A DNA stretch of 64,000 bases from assembly GCA_018105865.1 (NCBI GenBank), contig CM030849.1, positions 6,722,497 through 6,786,496 of the forward strand, read 5' to 3'. Under the pieces are notes generated by a model. The model was not told the DNA's origin, made no database searches, and saw nothing but the letters and a program-made list of their open reading frames with translations. The position numbers were made by a program, and so were the translations under genes. Shown here one piece after another: positions 33,111-43,156 of the stretch. The DNA is from Metaphire vulgaris. Its lineage: Eukaryota; Annelida; Clitellata; Crassiclitellata; Megascolecidae. The first letter of the stretch is position 1, and every line of letters begins with the position of its first letter.

Positions 33111-34614
33111 ATGGCATCTTGGATCATTTGTGCTTTATCGGTTATCATGTCAGCGATAGTACTGAGTAGTTGTAGTCATATTCAATCGTCACTGGATTCG
33201 TTGATCATTAAGGCAATGAACCAACAGATCGTCGGGTGAGTTTAGCTCTCAAGACCATTGAGTCAAAAGTAATTCTAGACAACGAAATCTACTAACAATA
33301 ATATTTTAATAAATCAATGTCAATGTAAAAACAACGAATCTAGGAGTCTAAGAGAACAACTACTGTGAGTACTGTCAATTCGAAACGACGTATATTCACA
33401 GGAAATGGAAATGAAAACTAAGTGGAACACTTAGATAAACTGGATGCCATTCCTTCGTAGCCTATATCGTACAACATTAGTTCGGTTAATGTCGCTACGT
33501 TTATGCTAAAGTAAAGATGTGAGCAAACTTTAATGGCATGCCAACTTTTAGACCTAAGACTTTGTTCGTAAGCAAAGCTCGATCATACGTATCATACGTA
33601 TTAAATTTTTTGTATCATACGCACGTATTTTAACGTATGACTCTTTATCATACGCGCTATCATACGTGAGCAAAAATTCCTTAGGCCAACATAGTCTTTA
33701 AACTGCGTCAATTACAGCAGTCTGTTAACCATTAACCTGCACAAAGAAATTAAAAGGGGAACAAGTGTTAACGAAGTGAATTTTGGGATCAGTTACAGTG
33801 ACGTGGCGTGACGTCGCAATTGATATTGCTCGCTAAGTAAGCAAATTATAAGTAACCGAGCAGACTTATAAAATACGCGTATCATACGCGTATCTTATTT
33901 CTTTTATTCATACGCGCGTATTTTAACGTATTTTATTTTGTCACACGCGTATGATCGAACTTTGTTCGTAAGTAAGTAAGTAATGTTCAGATTAATGTGG
34001 TGCCTCGTCCAGAGGTGAACTACATGAACACATTACAGAGTTAAAGTTCATAACTAGTGCAGAATAACCAAGTCGTATTAATGTATGTCATACGCTATGC
34101 GAAATGACAATTCCAATGAAATGCAAGATACTCAACAAGTGTTAAACAACAATGTTGTTGCTACTACAGCTTGACCACAGATTTTGAACACAGCGACGAA
34201 CCTGTATCAACAGCGGTGACTCCCCGGAACATAGTCAGACGAACAAGAGACACTTCGCCGTCGATCGGAACTCTTGAAAATTCGACGGATAACCTCCAGA
34301 ACAGGTCTCTGTGCTCGTGGACATACAGCATCAACACCGACGTCAACCGTCAACCACGAGAACTCATCGTCGCCAGATGTAATAAGAGCCTAATCAACGG
34401 AACCGCCGATGTCTGTGAACACGTATACTACTATGTGCGAATTAAGACGAAATGCACTTCATCCACTGGCACTGTGAGGTGGGTTACTAGATGGCTGAAG
34501 ATCCCAACAGGATGTACTCTCGCCACGCCATCAACCCAAACAGCACATCCTCCAAGAGGTTCAGATGTAACAACAACACCCACGATTAATATAGGAATCG
34601 CTGATGTTTTTTGA
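33111..34614 (+). CDS. Interleukin-17-like cytokine, two exons
   Basis: Exon 1, 33111-33235, encodes a signal peptide (MASWIICALSVIMSAIVLSS). The donor GTGAGT follows. Exon 2, 34170-34614, follows an acceptor CTACTACAG. Joining them in phase 2 gives one 189-residue frame ending in TGA. Residues 88-112 carry the IL-17 signature: LCSWTYSINTD, then NRQPRELIVARC. Later come a KTKC, the strand TVRWVTRWLKIPTGC, and cysteines at about 90, 112, 124, 137 and 157, fitting the IL-17 cystine-knot fold. N-glycosylation sites lie near residues 79, 86, 113 and 118. Secreted IL-17 proteins dimerise and signal through SEFIR-domain receptors. The intron holds a hAT MITE. No frame damage was seen. Which IL-17 subgroup it belongs to cannot be told. 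Confidence 0.85.
33573..33964. mobile_element. hAT-type MITE in the IL-17-like intron
   Basis: Ends CAAAGCTCGATCATACG and, inward from the right, CAAAGTTCGATCATACG, flanked by an exact 8-bp TSD TTCGTAAG (33565-33572, 33965-33972). The interior repeats CATACG words (ATCATACGT, GCGTATCATACGCG) near both ends. 392 bp, non-coding. Confidence 0.9.
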
Positions 34615-35194
34615 ATTTTATTTTAAAATTGGCTCTTCTCCGGGCATATTTTTGGCTTCGGTATTTTAATTTAATTGAATTTAAGCATGTGCTTTATGAT
34701 GTAGGGATATTCCATCTTGAAGCGTCTAGCGTCGCATTTGTTATTTTCATGTCATTCGTACATTTATTTATCTGTTTTATTTATTATTTATTTTATTTAT
34801 TGAACTCGTTAAATAATAGCTATTGATCTGGGAAACTGAGAACACTGAGCTTGATCGGAAATGGTTCTTTCGTTTGTCTTTCTGACCAAGATATCAGCTA
34901 ATGTTAAAATAAGTTGTTTTTGCCGAGTCTTTGTGTTTGGTTGACCATTGTGAATTATTTTTGCTAATTTATCTGTTGATCTCGATTGTTTGCAGAAACG
35001 TTTTGCTTAATGTGCAATTTGATTTTAACAATTCTGGTTTAATTATTGTTACTTGTCATTTGCAGGATATCTGCTTAAAAATATCCATTGAATGAGTCGT
35101 TGTTAATTCTTTAAATTGCCACCAAGTCATTTGTCTACTCATGCGACTCTGGAAGCGCTGCTCTTGCGAATGCTTAAATTACATAGGACAATTT

Positions 35195-35195
<1 letters not shown>
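34615..35195. other. 3' region of the IL-17-like gene
   Basis: AT-rich, no further exon recognised, probably 3' UTR and spacer. A clear AATAAA close to the stop codon was not found. Confidence 0.35.
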
Positions 35196-35274
<79 letters not shown>

Positions 35275-35351
35275 ATATTATCCTAAATAAAACAGCATTA
35301 TATATAATGTTGATTTATAATATATATATATATAAAATATACAATGCTGAT

Positions 35352-35399
<48 letters not shown>

Positions 35400-35412
35400 A
35401 TCAGCATTGTGA
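35196..35412. repeat. (TA)n tracts with inverted TGATTTATAA arms
   Basis: A (TA)n run of about 70 bp, then CAATGCTGATTTATAATATA..., a second (TA)n and the inverse ATTATAAATCAGCATTG. The final block can fold as a nearly perfect hairpin from about 35341 to 35408. Confidence 0.85.
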
Positions 35413-35510
35413 CGATTTACGAGTCACCAGTATTTAACTCCGCCATTATTTATCACGCGATAGCCGCCTTTTCGTGACGTGACTGGAAGAAAACGACCAG
35501 CCAGGACCTG

Positions 35511-36155
35511 ATGAAGCTCGAGGATCACATGTACCTCCAACATCTTTCTTCCCCACGGCGGACCAGGAGCCCGGATGCTCCCCAACGTCGTGGGTGGCAT
35601 CAGCTTCAGGCGAGTATTGGACCATTCAAGAAAACGTTTCGGGCTACTGCGCTTTCCGCCCCCTCTGTCCTAAGGGAACAAAGTATTCAAGGACATCGCC
35701 AAGGATCGCACAACAACCAACACCAGGGTTTAAGCCCCTGGTATGCATGTACATACGTGAGTCAAAGACTCACCACTGTAATGACGAGTGCTATCCAATG
35801 TTTAGCCAGGCCTGTTAGGCGGACTCCGTTTCAGAAATTCCCCTCTCAACAAAATCTCAGCACTGACACAAATTTTTGCATTGAACTGTCTCTTCCCCTT
35901 CAGTCAAATCAATTTTCCCGCAAAGGCTTGGAGTCTGGATAAAACACTGGCGCTACCCAAAGGTCCTCAGCAGACAGTTACCATCCGATGACTGGAACAC
36001 CCTGACCTTCGACACTCAATCAACATTCGAGAATTTTCAGTATTGGGTTTACTCCAGTTTCGAGGAGAAGGTGGACATTTGGTTATGGTTGCATTGTAGC
36101 CTGGACTGCGAAATAGGAGAGAGAAGCAGTTCATACATAATCCATACATAATCAC
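35511..36155 (+). other. Unassigned partly open region
   Basis: GC content rises here, and a frame of 143 codons (35511-35942) overlaps a second one (35594-35818). A third frame reads RQLPSDDWNTLTFDTQSTF, then YWVYSSFEEKVDIWLW. None matches a family I can name. The mixture of three frames suggests a decayed mobile-element gene. Not called as a gene. Confidence 0.25.
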
Positions 36156-36586
36156 TTATTCTCTTCGAACATACTACCTGCCCACAATTTTTCAGCGGTT
36201 TTGCGTCAATCTCACTACCGGTCCCGCCCCAAATAGATTTTCCCGTTTTCCCGTTGCAAAGACAATGGTTATATGATGTTTAAATATAGAAGTCGCCAAT
36301 ATGATTTTTGCTTTATTTCAATATGAAAGCATAGGATTTTATATTCCTGATTTCTTTAAATGAAGTATGGGATTATGGCAACAGAGATATCAAAACTCAC
36401 TAAGCAATGATTAATTTAATAGTCAATTAAGTTTATTCTAACTATTTCGAGTAATACAATGCGCAAACATACCCTATGAGTTTCTGCAGTATACATAAAA
36501 TACAATGAGTTGACAAAAATTCTGTCGGGTTTTAGCCAGTAAAGATCAGCGCACCACTCAACCAGGTTATATTCTTTACTGATGAT

Positions 36587-36801
36587 CTAATTGGCGCTTA
36601 TTAAAGTAGTCATATAAGCTATAAAGGCTAATATCGCCAATAAAACAAGGCTGGCGGCTTTCGAAACAGACTCGCCTACATTGCATTTGTCTCCTGTGCA
36701 ACCGCAGGAGGAAATCGCGGCCTTTCCCGATGAGTAACCAAAGGTGCAAGCAAAGTCATTGTCCAAGTCGAATGGGGAGCAGCGTCGAGACAGGAAAATT
36801 C
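36587..36801 (-). CDS. Ly6/uPAR-like protein, last exon with GPI-type tail
   Basis: The acceptor TTTGCAG lies just before 36801 (minus strand), and the frame runs to a TAG at 36587-36589. It encodes RRCSPFDLDNDFACTFGY, then SSCGCTGDKCN, then a small-residue stretch and the hydrophobic end KAASLVLLAILAFIAYMTTL. CGC..DKCN followed by a hydrophobic C-terminus is the typical end of a three-finger (Ly6/uPAR) protein with a GPI-anchor signal. The protein would be anchored at the cell surface. Upstream exons on the minus strand were not identified. Confidence 0.65.
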
Positions 36802-37271
36802 CTGCAAACAACGTTCAATTCATGACGCAATTTCCGACTCGCCAATAGTAGACACTATACAGTAATTTAAGAGTTCCGCCCGCAGGATCGCCACAATATC
36901 CCTATCTGTAAAGAGTGACCAAGCCGTATTAGGTATTTTAAAGTACTAAATATGCACTTTCTCTCAAATAATTATACAGGCGCTATTGCGTTTGCTATAC
37001 ACGCGACACTTGTAGTTCAAAATAGCTATTGATTTCTTTACGATTAATTATTTTTATTTTTATTTCGGGAGCACAGACAAAGACCAAAGACGCTGCTGTT
37101 TGCATCCATTGATTACTAACCTGCAGGCAGTGTCTAAGCTTTGTTTCTTATATGAATGGTAATGGGAAGAGAAATGTGTTAATTTCTCAAATTCTCTGTC
37201 TCTCAAAATTCAGGTGACGCGTGCTAAGGCACACCAAATCGCCATTGCCACTACACTATAGACGACATTTC

Positions 37272-37356
<85 letters not shown>
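37272..37356. repeat. Palindromic (AAT)n(ATT)n microsatellite
   Basis: About 15 AAT units change directly into about 11 ATT units, so the two halves are complementary and can form a hairpin. Confidence 0.95.
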
Positions 37357-37359
37357 ACA

Positions 37360-38200
37360 ACATATGTTATGCTGCATCTTGAGACACTCGACGATACAGA
37401 GGTAATCAAATTATTCGACTAAAGTTCAAAGCCGCAAATATTCAGACATATTGAATAAACTAGAATATGAGCAACGTTAGAGAGTTCAAATTGGAAACAC
37501 TCTATAAATGTCCTTAATTATTCAATAATATATTTACGATATTTAGTACAGAATTAACACAATAATTTTTATGGAATGATAAATAATCTTTGGCGTCGTC
37601 CCAGCAGACAAGATAAATGAAGCAGTTTGAGTGTGCTGTGGTCTTATAGAGTCAATGTGTAGTATATTAGCGAGGTAGTTTTATAGTTAAAAATAGGCTT
37701 TCAGAATATTAGATAGCATTCGTTTTAATCAAATATGACAATTGCGTATGTATTTTTAAAGCAAATTAACTTGAAGACAGTGGTTTCGCTGACTGTTTTG
37801 AACGGAATCGCAGTTTACTGTCAAAATTTTCATGTTTTGCTGATTTCTGAAGTCTAATTATTAAATTATCACTGGTCAACAAAAGAGATATTTTCAAGTG
37901 CTTTCTCAAATAAGTGTGTCTGTTGCCAATATGAATATCATCATTCCAGTAGCATCAGCCATTTTCATCTGCCACGTGTGGAAGTGATGTAATACCAGGT
38001 TTCCTAAATTTTGGTTTCCTCCCCATCAGCAACAGCCTTGAAGGAATTCTAACCCGAATGCTGCAAATCACTCAATTTCATTTCAAATACAGAGTTTCTC
38101 TTACATGTCTAGTTTGAGGTCCAACAAAACTTCCTCCTTTAACTTTGCGTCAGTCATTCGGGGAATTATTGTTATTTAAGGCGCTGAAAAGCTTTGTGGT
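37360..38200. other. Non-coding stretch, nothing recognised
   Basis: AT-rich, no domain-bearing frame, no paired terminal repeats recognised. Confidence 0.4.
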
Positions 38201-38593
38201 TTGTCCTCATCGGGATCCAAAAAATTCCCCCGGAAATTTCCCCCGGAAAAGTCCCTCGACAATTCCCCCCTTCCCGGAATTTTTCCCTAGGACATTCCCC
38301 CCGGAAAATTCCACCCGATAACATTAAGGAAAGAGCATTGGTAACAGAGGAAACAGGCGCGCAATTGAATGAATGGTTATTTTCAGCATTATTTGGATAA
38401 TAACAGTGTTTGCCTGTCGACTACCGCTGACAGTTGACCGTGACAGTTGTTTTCGCGGAATAGCCTCCAATCTGTAGTTCTAGAAGTCCTCCTATAAAAG
38501 TTGATGTTCAATTTGATGTCAATATATATTGGTTTGTATTGGAGCAACACAGACCGTTTATTATGGATATTACTTCTTATGTACAAGATAGCC

Positions 38594-40524
38594 GAGAATA
38601 TTTTCATGTCCTTTCCATCTAATCCCGCTTTGTCCAGACAGTCGAATAGCTCTTTGTGCATGACGTTATCAAAAGCTTTTTCGTAGTCTATGAAACAGAT
38701 ATATACATCCTTCTGCATTTCTATGCATCTCTCACTGATTCTTCTTAGAATGTATATTGCGTTTCTGCACCCACAATTTTCCTTAAAGCCATATTGCTGT
38801 TCTGATGCTTTGTGTCTGATTTTATTCTTCGTCCTTTGAGCAGTATTTTTAGTAATAGCTTTTCAAAAATGGCTTATTAGGCTGATGGTCTGAATGCTTC
38901 GCACTCAGTTGCATTTTGTTTCTTTGGTATTGGTATTATTATTGATTTTCCAAGGTCTTCAGGTATTGTAGCCGTTTCATAAATTGTATTTATCATTTCT
39001 GTAGTTCTTTTCAGTCCTTCTTCCCCCGCCGCAAGAATCATTTCACTTACTATCTTGTCCTTTCCTGCCGCCTTCTTCTTTTTCATGTCTTTTAACGCGG
39101 CTCTTACTTCATCTTGTATAATCTTGGGGCCTTCTGTTTCATTTTTTATTATCGGTAATAGTATTCTTTCCTCATCTTCGTAGAGTTCTTTTATGTATTC
39201 TTCCCATCTTCCTCTGATTTCTTCTTCCTCTGTCAGCATTTTTCCCTCTTTGTTTTTTATGCAGTTGGTGCCCGTTCCTCTGTTTTTCTTTCCTGCCAAC
39301 TCTCTTATTTTATCGTGAATGTTCTCTTTGTGCTTGTTTTTCTCCATCCAGTCGCATTGCTTGTTTAACCACATTTCTTTTGCTGCTCTGCATTCTTTCC
39401 TTATTAAATTATTAAGCAGTTGATATTTCTCTTTGTCTGTTGTTTTCACCTTCCTTCTTTCTTCCATTAAGTCCAGGATTTCTTGAGTCATCCACTGTTG
39501 TTTGGCTTTTTGCTTTGGTCTTTGGTACTAGACTTTCTGATGTGTTGATTAGTGCCTCTTTGTAAATTTTCCATTTTGTGTTTACCTCTTCTGTCTGGTC
39601 CATCTCTTTGAATCTATTTGTTATTTGTTGTTTGTATTCTTCTGCATTTTGTTCAATCTTCTCCAGTTCTTTCCAGTCATACCTTTCTTGTCCTGACCTT
39701 TTCTTCATCTTCTTCAGTTTTACTTTCATGTTTGCCACGACTGGTACATGGTCGCTGTCGCAATCTGCCCCTGGGTAGCTTTTTGACTGCGTGACCGAAT
39801 TTCTGTATCTCTGATTGATAGTTATATAATCTATCTGGTTCCTGCTCTTGTCTCCCGGACTTTTCCATGTCCACGTCCTTCTTGGGTGGTTGCAGAACCA
39901 TGTGTTAGTTATTACCATTTCATTTCCCTCACACCACTCTACCCATCTTTCCCCTCTTTCGTTTCTTGTTCCTAAACCGTGAGGGCCTGTTGTTTTCCCA
40001 CTTTTTTGTTTGCCGACTTTTGCGTTTAAGTCCCCCATTATTATTGTAACCTCCTGTGATTTGCATATTTCTTTTGCCTTTTCCAGTTGTTCATAGAATA
40101 GATCTATTTACTCTTCTGGGTGATCTTGTGTTGGTGCATAGACCTGTATGATGTTTGTATTCACCGGTTTTGTTTGCAGCTTAACCAGTAAAACCCTTGA
40201 TGATACTGGCCAGTATTCTTTGAAACTTTTTGTTGCTTCTTCATCGAGTATGACTGCCACTCCTCCTATATGTTTTGTTTGCTCCCCGGAATATATTATT
40301 GTCATTTTGTCCGAAACTATTTTCCCGTTTCCCGTCCATCTTGCCTCCGATATTCCCATGATGTTTACTTTTAATCCTTTTGTCTCTTTTATAACGTTGC
40401 ATAGTTTCCCTGCTTGGTACAGTGTATTGACGTTCCAAGTTCCTATTCGAAACTTCTGCCTCCATCTCCCTCCGTTGTTAGCTTTTGTCTTGTAAGCAGT
40501 CGCTGGATTGTGGTCGGGTGACAC
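38594..40524 (-). pseudogene. RTE endonuclease and N-terminal RT (inverted part)
   Basis: The apurinic-type endonuclease starts in the frame at 40524. A TAA after APTQDHPEE (about 40106) interrupts it, and MGDLNAKVG resumes in the same frame at 40038. A frameshift in 39.41-39.49 kb leads to the RT N-terminus (MTQEILDLMEERRKVKT). A further one near 38.88 kb breaks the block after ECEAFRPSA. The catalytic residues of the endonuclease (TWN, SEARW, GDLN, SDH) are still visible. This half cannot be translated as one protein. Confidence 0.85.
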
Positions 40525-40949
40525 CTGCTTTGCATGTCTCTCCTACCAGGCGAGAGGCCTCTGGATTTTTCCTCAAGGTCTCCTTTACGCTCTTCTCTAA
40601 ATTCTCAGTGTACTTGTCCATGGTTTTTCTTGGCAACTTACAACAGTGGTTTGCCATTGCCTACTGTCGAATTTTCTTTCAGGGTTGTCTCCCTTAGCCT
40701 CGTCCATGTCGTTTGGTATCCACCGGGCAGTGGAGGTGCTTTCAGTCGTCAATGTTTCCATTGACTGTCCGGTGCACCAAAACTGCCGCTTGCGTTGGCC
40801 AGTCTTTTCGGGGTTCCTGCTAGGCCTGCCCACCTCGCGTGACGCCCTAGGTGACACTTCAGCCTTGCGGCCTTCTTCACTGATGGTATAGCCCTAGCAG
40901 ACGCTCCCTTACTCGACTGTTCACCACTCCACCACGTTGAGGTGCAAGT

Positions 40950-41947
40950 CGGTCTTTGGAGTGGCATCATTCTCGGAAATATATGGGAAACAGACAGCAA
41001 CAATCAGAATAAAAGGGAAAGAGGGAAACTGGATCAAAATACAGAAAGGAGCAAGGCAAGGTTGCGGTTTATCACCAGAATTCTTCAATGCTTATGGAGA
41101 GGAAATCATGGAAAAAATAGAGAGCAGGGAAGGAATCATAATTGGAGGGCAGAACATTAACAACCTGAGATTCGCGGATGACGCAGCATTAATGGCGTAC
41201 ACACAAAAGAAGCTACAGGAATTAGTGGACGAAGTAGTTAAGGAAGGCGAAAGAAAGGGTCTAAAAATAAATACAAAGAAAACATACTGCATGGTGATCT
41301 CCAAACAAAAAGATACACCAAGATGCCAACTATACATAAATGGACAACTAATAGAGCAAGTAAATGACTTCAAATATTTAGGAAGTTGGATATCCAGCAA
41401 TGGGAAATGTGAAAAGGATATAACAACAAGGATTGCCATGGCAAAATCAGCATTTGTGGAACTAAAACACATCTTAACAAATAGGAGAATATCAATGGAA
41501 ACAAGGATAAGGGTCTTGGAAACTTATGTATGGTCGGTATTGCTATACGGCGCAGAAACGTGGACAATTTCCAAACAGATGAAGAAAAAATTAGAAGCAG
41601 TGGAAATGTGGTTTTTAAGGAGAATGATGAAGGTTTCTTGGACAGAGAAAACATCAAACGAGAAAATTTTGGAAAAGGCAAACTCAAGAAGGAAATTGTT
41701 AAAGACTATAAAGAAAAGACAACTAGAATTCTTCGGACACATAATGAGAAAAAAAGGCCTGGAAAACTTAGTCACAACAGGTAAAGTGATGGGGAAAAGA
41801 GCAAGAGGGAGACAAAGATTGACATTCATCGAAAACCTGCTATGCGACGTGAAAGACAAAATATCAGAAGTAGAACTGCTACAAGCGACATACGACAGAG
41901 AGGAGTGGAAGTCCATGGTCGCCAACGTTGTAAAACAAGGCACCTAA
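40950..41947 (+). pseudogene. RTE reverse transcriptase C-terminal part, open frame
   Basis: Open from the junction to TAA at 41945-41947, over 320 codons without damage. It includes the FADD catalytic box, the DFKYLGSWIS palm/thumb motif, the ETWTISKQ motif and an RRMMKVSWT...FFGHIM end. It lacks its N-terminal RT half, which was inverted on insertion. Start is set by the inversion junction, not by a real ATG. Confidence 0.85.
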
Positions 41948-42480
41948 AGAAGAAGAAGAAGACAAGATAGCCATGAACTATTTGATTTGCACAATTTATT
42001 TCCTATGAGAGTGGTTTATTGGACAAGAAGGTTTTTCTACGGTTTTTTGTTTTCTTTAGGTTCTTTAGGGGGAATTTTCCGGGGGGAAGTCCTAGGGCGA
42101 AAAGTCCGGAGGAATTGTCGGGGGGATTTTCCGGGGGAAATTTCCGGGGGGATCCTAGACCCGTCCTCATCGGTCTTTACAACGATTTCCCGCAATTCCA
42201 GTTTTATATACAGTGGCGCGGATAAATGTGCCTGTACTGTACACATTCTTTTGCCCTGGAGAATATTCAGATGTTGTTGTCCGCTGTTGTCTTTACAAAT
42301 GATAGATATGTACACGGCTGTTTCACTTAAATAAGAAACATCAATACTTTGTGTAAGCACTTTGCATACCCATCAGTATGCTAATAACTTTAGTCACTAC
42401 AAATTTCCACCCAAATGTTCTATAGTTAGTCAATTTCCAAATATTTATCAGGCTCTCATAAAATCCGTATATGTCTGTAG

Positions 42481-42661
42481 CAGTGGCGGCTCCACCGAGG
42501 GTAGGGGATCCCGTGACCCCTATTGAGTGTCTGGCCCCAGTGTCCCCTCTGTTGGGACCCTATACTTAATACTACATAGCTAACAACAAATGGTTGCCCC
42601 CATGATTAGAAGTTGTCACCCCAACGGCCCTCCCACTTTCCAAATCCTTGAGCCGCCACTG
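42481..42661 (-). mobile_element. hAT-type MITE, family CAGTGGCGGCTCC, copy 2
   Basis: 181 bp, ends CAGTGGCGGCTCCACCG and, read inward, CAGTGGCGGCTCAAGGA. TSD GTCTGTAG at the left and GTCTGTAT at the right (7/8). It is the inverse of the copy at 24188-24370 with similar length and internal order. Confidence 0.9.
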
Positions 42662-42734
42662 GTCTGTATTATTAAACTTTGGCAAATAAACTCTTGAAGA
42701 TTAAGGGATATCAAATACGTCTCCTCGAATGCCG

Positions 42735-42970
42735 GGGCGGGAAGGTGGCAGATGGGCTACACGCTAGACAGGCACGCTGACGGAGCGGGTTCAACCCCGC
42801 AGGAGCCCCTGTGGCTGCGAAGGTAAAGCGCGGGTCTAGAGAAAGCAATGGCAAACTACTCTAGATTAATGGCTTTAGCCACCTGAGTCGCTGCTTGCAC
42901 GAGACCGGAGATCAGCGCTGGACCCAACGCTCGGAATCGAATATGGGCGATCCTTTACCTTTACCTTTAC
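42735..42970 (+). repeat. tRNA-derived SINE with long body
   Basis: Head GGCAGATGGGCTACACGC, then CTGACGGAGCGGGTTCAACC (B-box-like). Body GCGCGGGTCTAGAGAAAGCA, CAAACTACTCTAGATTAATG, GCCACCTGAGTCGCTGC; end TCCTTTACCTTTACCTTTAC, a tandem tail. A related body (GGTCTGGAGAAGTAATACC...CAGATTAATGGC) is at 51.9-52.1 kb. Confidence 0.65.
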
Positions 42971-43084
42971 CCCTCGAATCATAGTTATTTAGCGAATTGT
43001 CGTTAGCTACCGTATTCGTCCAAGCAGTTGCTATTGGTAAATTAAGTTGTTATTTGTTGCGCTGTTGTCAGGTTTGCACGTTTT

Positions 43085-43088
<4 letters not shown>

Positions 43089-43154
<66 letters not shown>
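43089..43154. repeat. (TA)n microsatellite
   Basis: About 32 TA units ending at the left end of the DNA transposon below. Confidence 0.95.

Positions 43155-43156
<2 letters not shown>

Larger units (their letters stand above)
38594..41961 (+). mobile_element. Near-full-length RTE LINE with 5' inversion
   Basis: The 3' third (about 40970-41961) is on the plus strand: IYGKQTATIRI, QGCGLSPEFFNAYG, LRFADDAALMA (RT motif C) and SVLLYGAETWTISKQ, ending KQGT, stop and (AAG)n. The 5' two thirds (38594 to about 40950) are on the minus strand: RIGTWNVNTLYQAGK, GISEARWTG, QVYAPTQD, MGDLNAKVGK and CDSDHVPV (endonuclease), then the N-terminal RT up to FIDYEKAFDNV and GKDMKIFS. ATTCTCGG is shared at both break ends. 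The TSD ACAAGATAGCC flanks the whole (38583-38593, 41962-41972). Total about 3.37 kb. Confidence 0.92.
38211..42162. mobile_element. TIR element hosting an RTE insertion
   Basis: The arms 38211-38325 and about 42055-42162 are inverted copies rich in TTCCCCCGGAAA (left GGATCCAAAAAATTCCCCCG; right, read inward, GGATCCCCCCGGAAATTTCC). The same 8-11 bp, GTCCTCAT(CGG), lies outside both arms (38203-38210 and 42163-42170). Without the RTE the element would be about 0.57 kb. A hAT-type MITE is likely from the 8-bp duplication. Confidence 0.8.

Noticed and set aside
38389..38718. Single RT gene starting left of 38594
   Set aside because: The part left of 38594 lies outside the TSD and is sequence of the host MITE. 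Only the part to the right is RTE.
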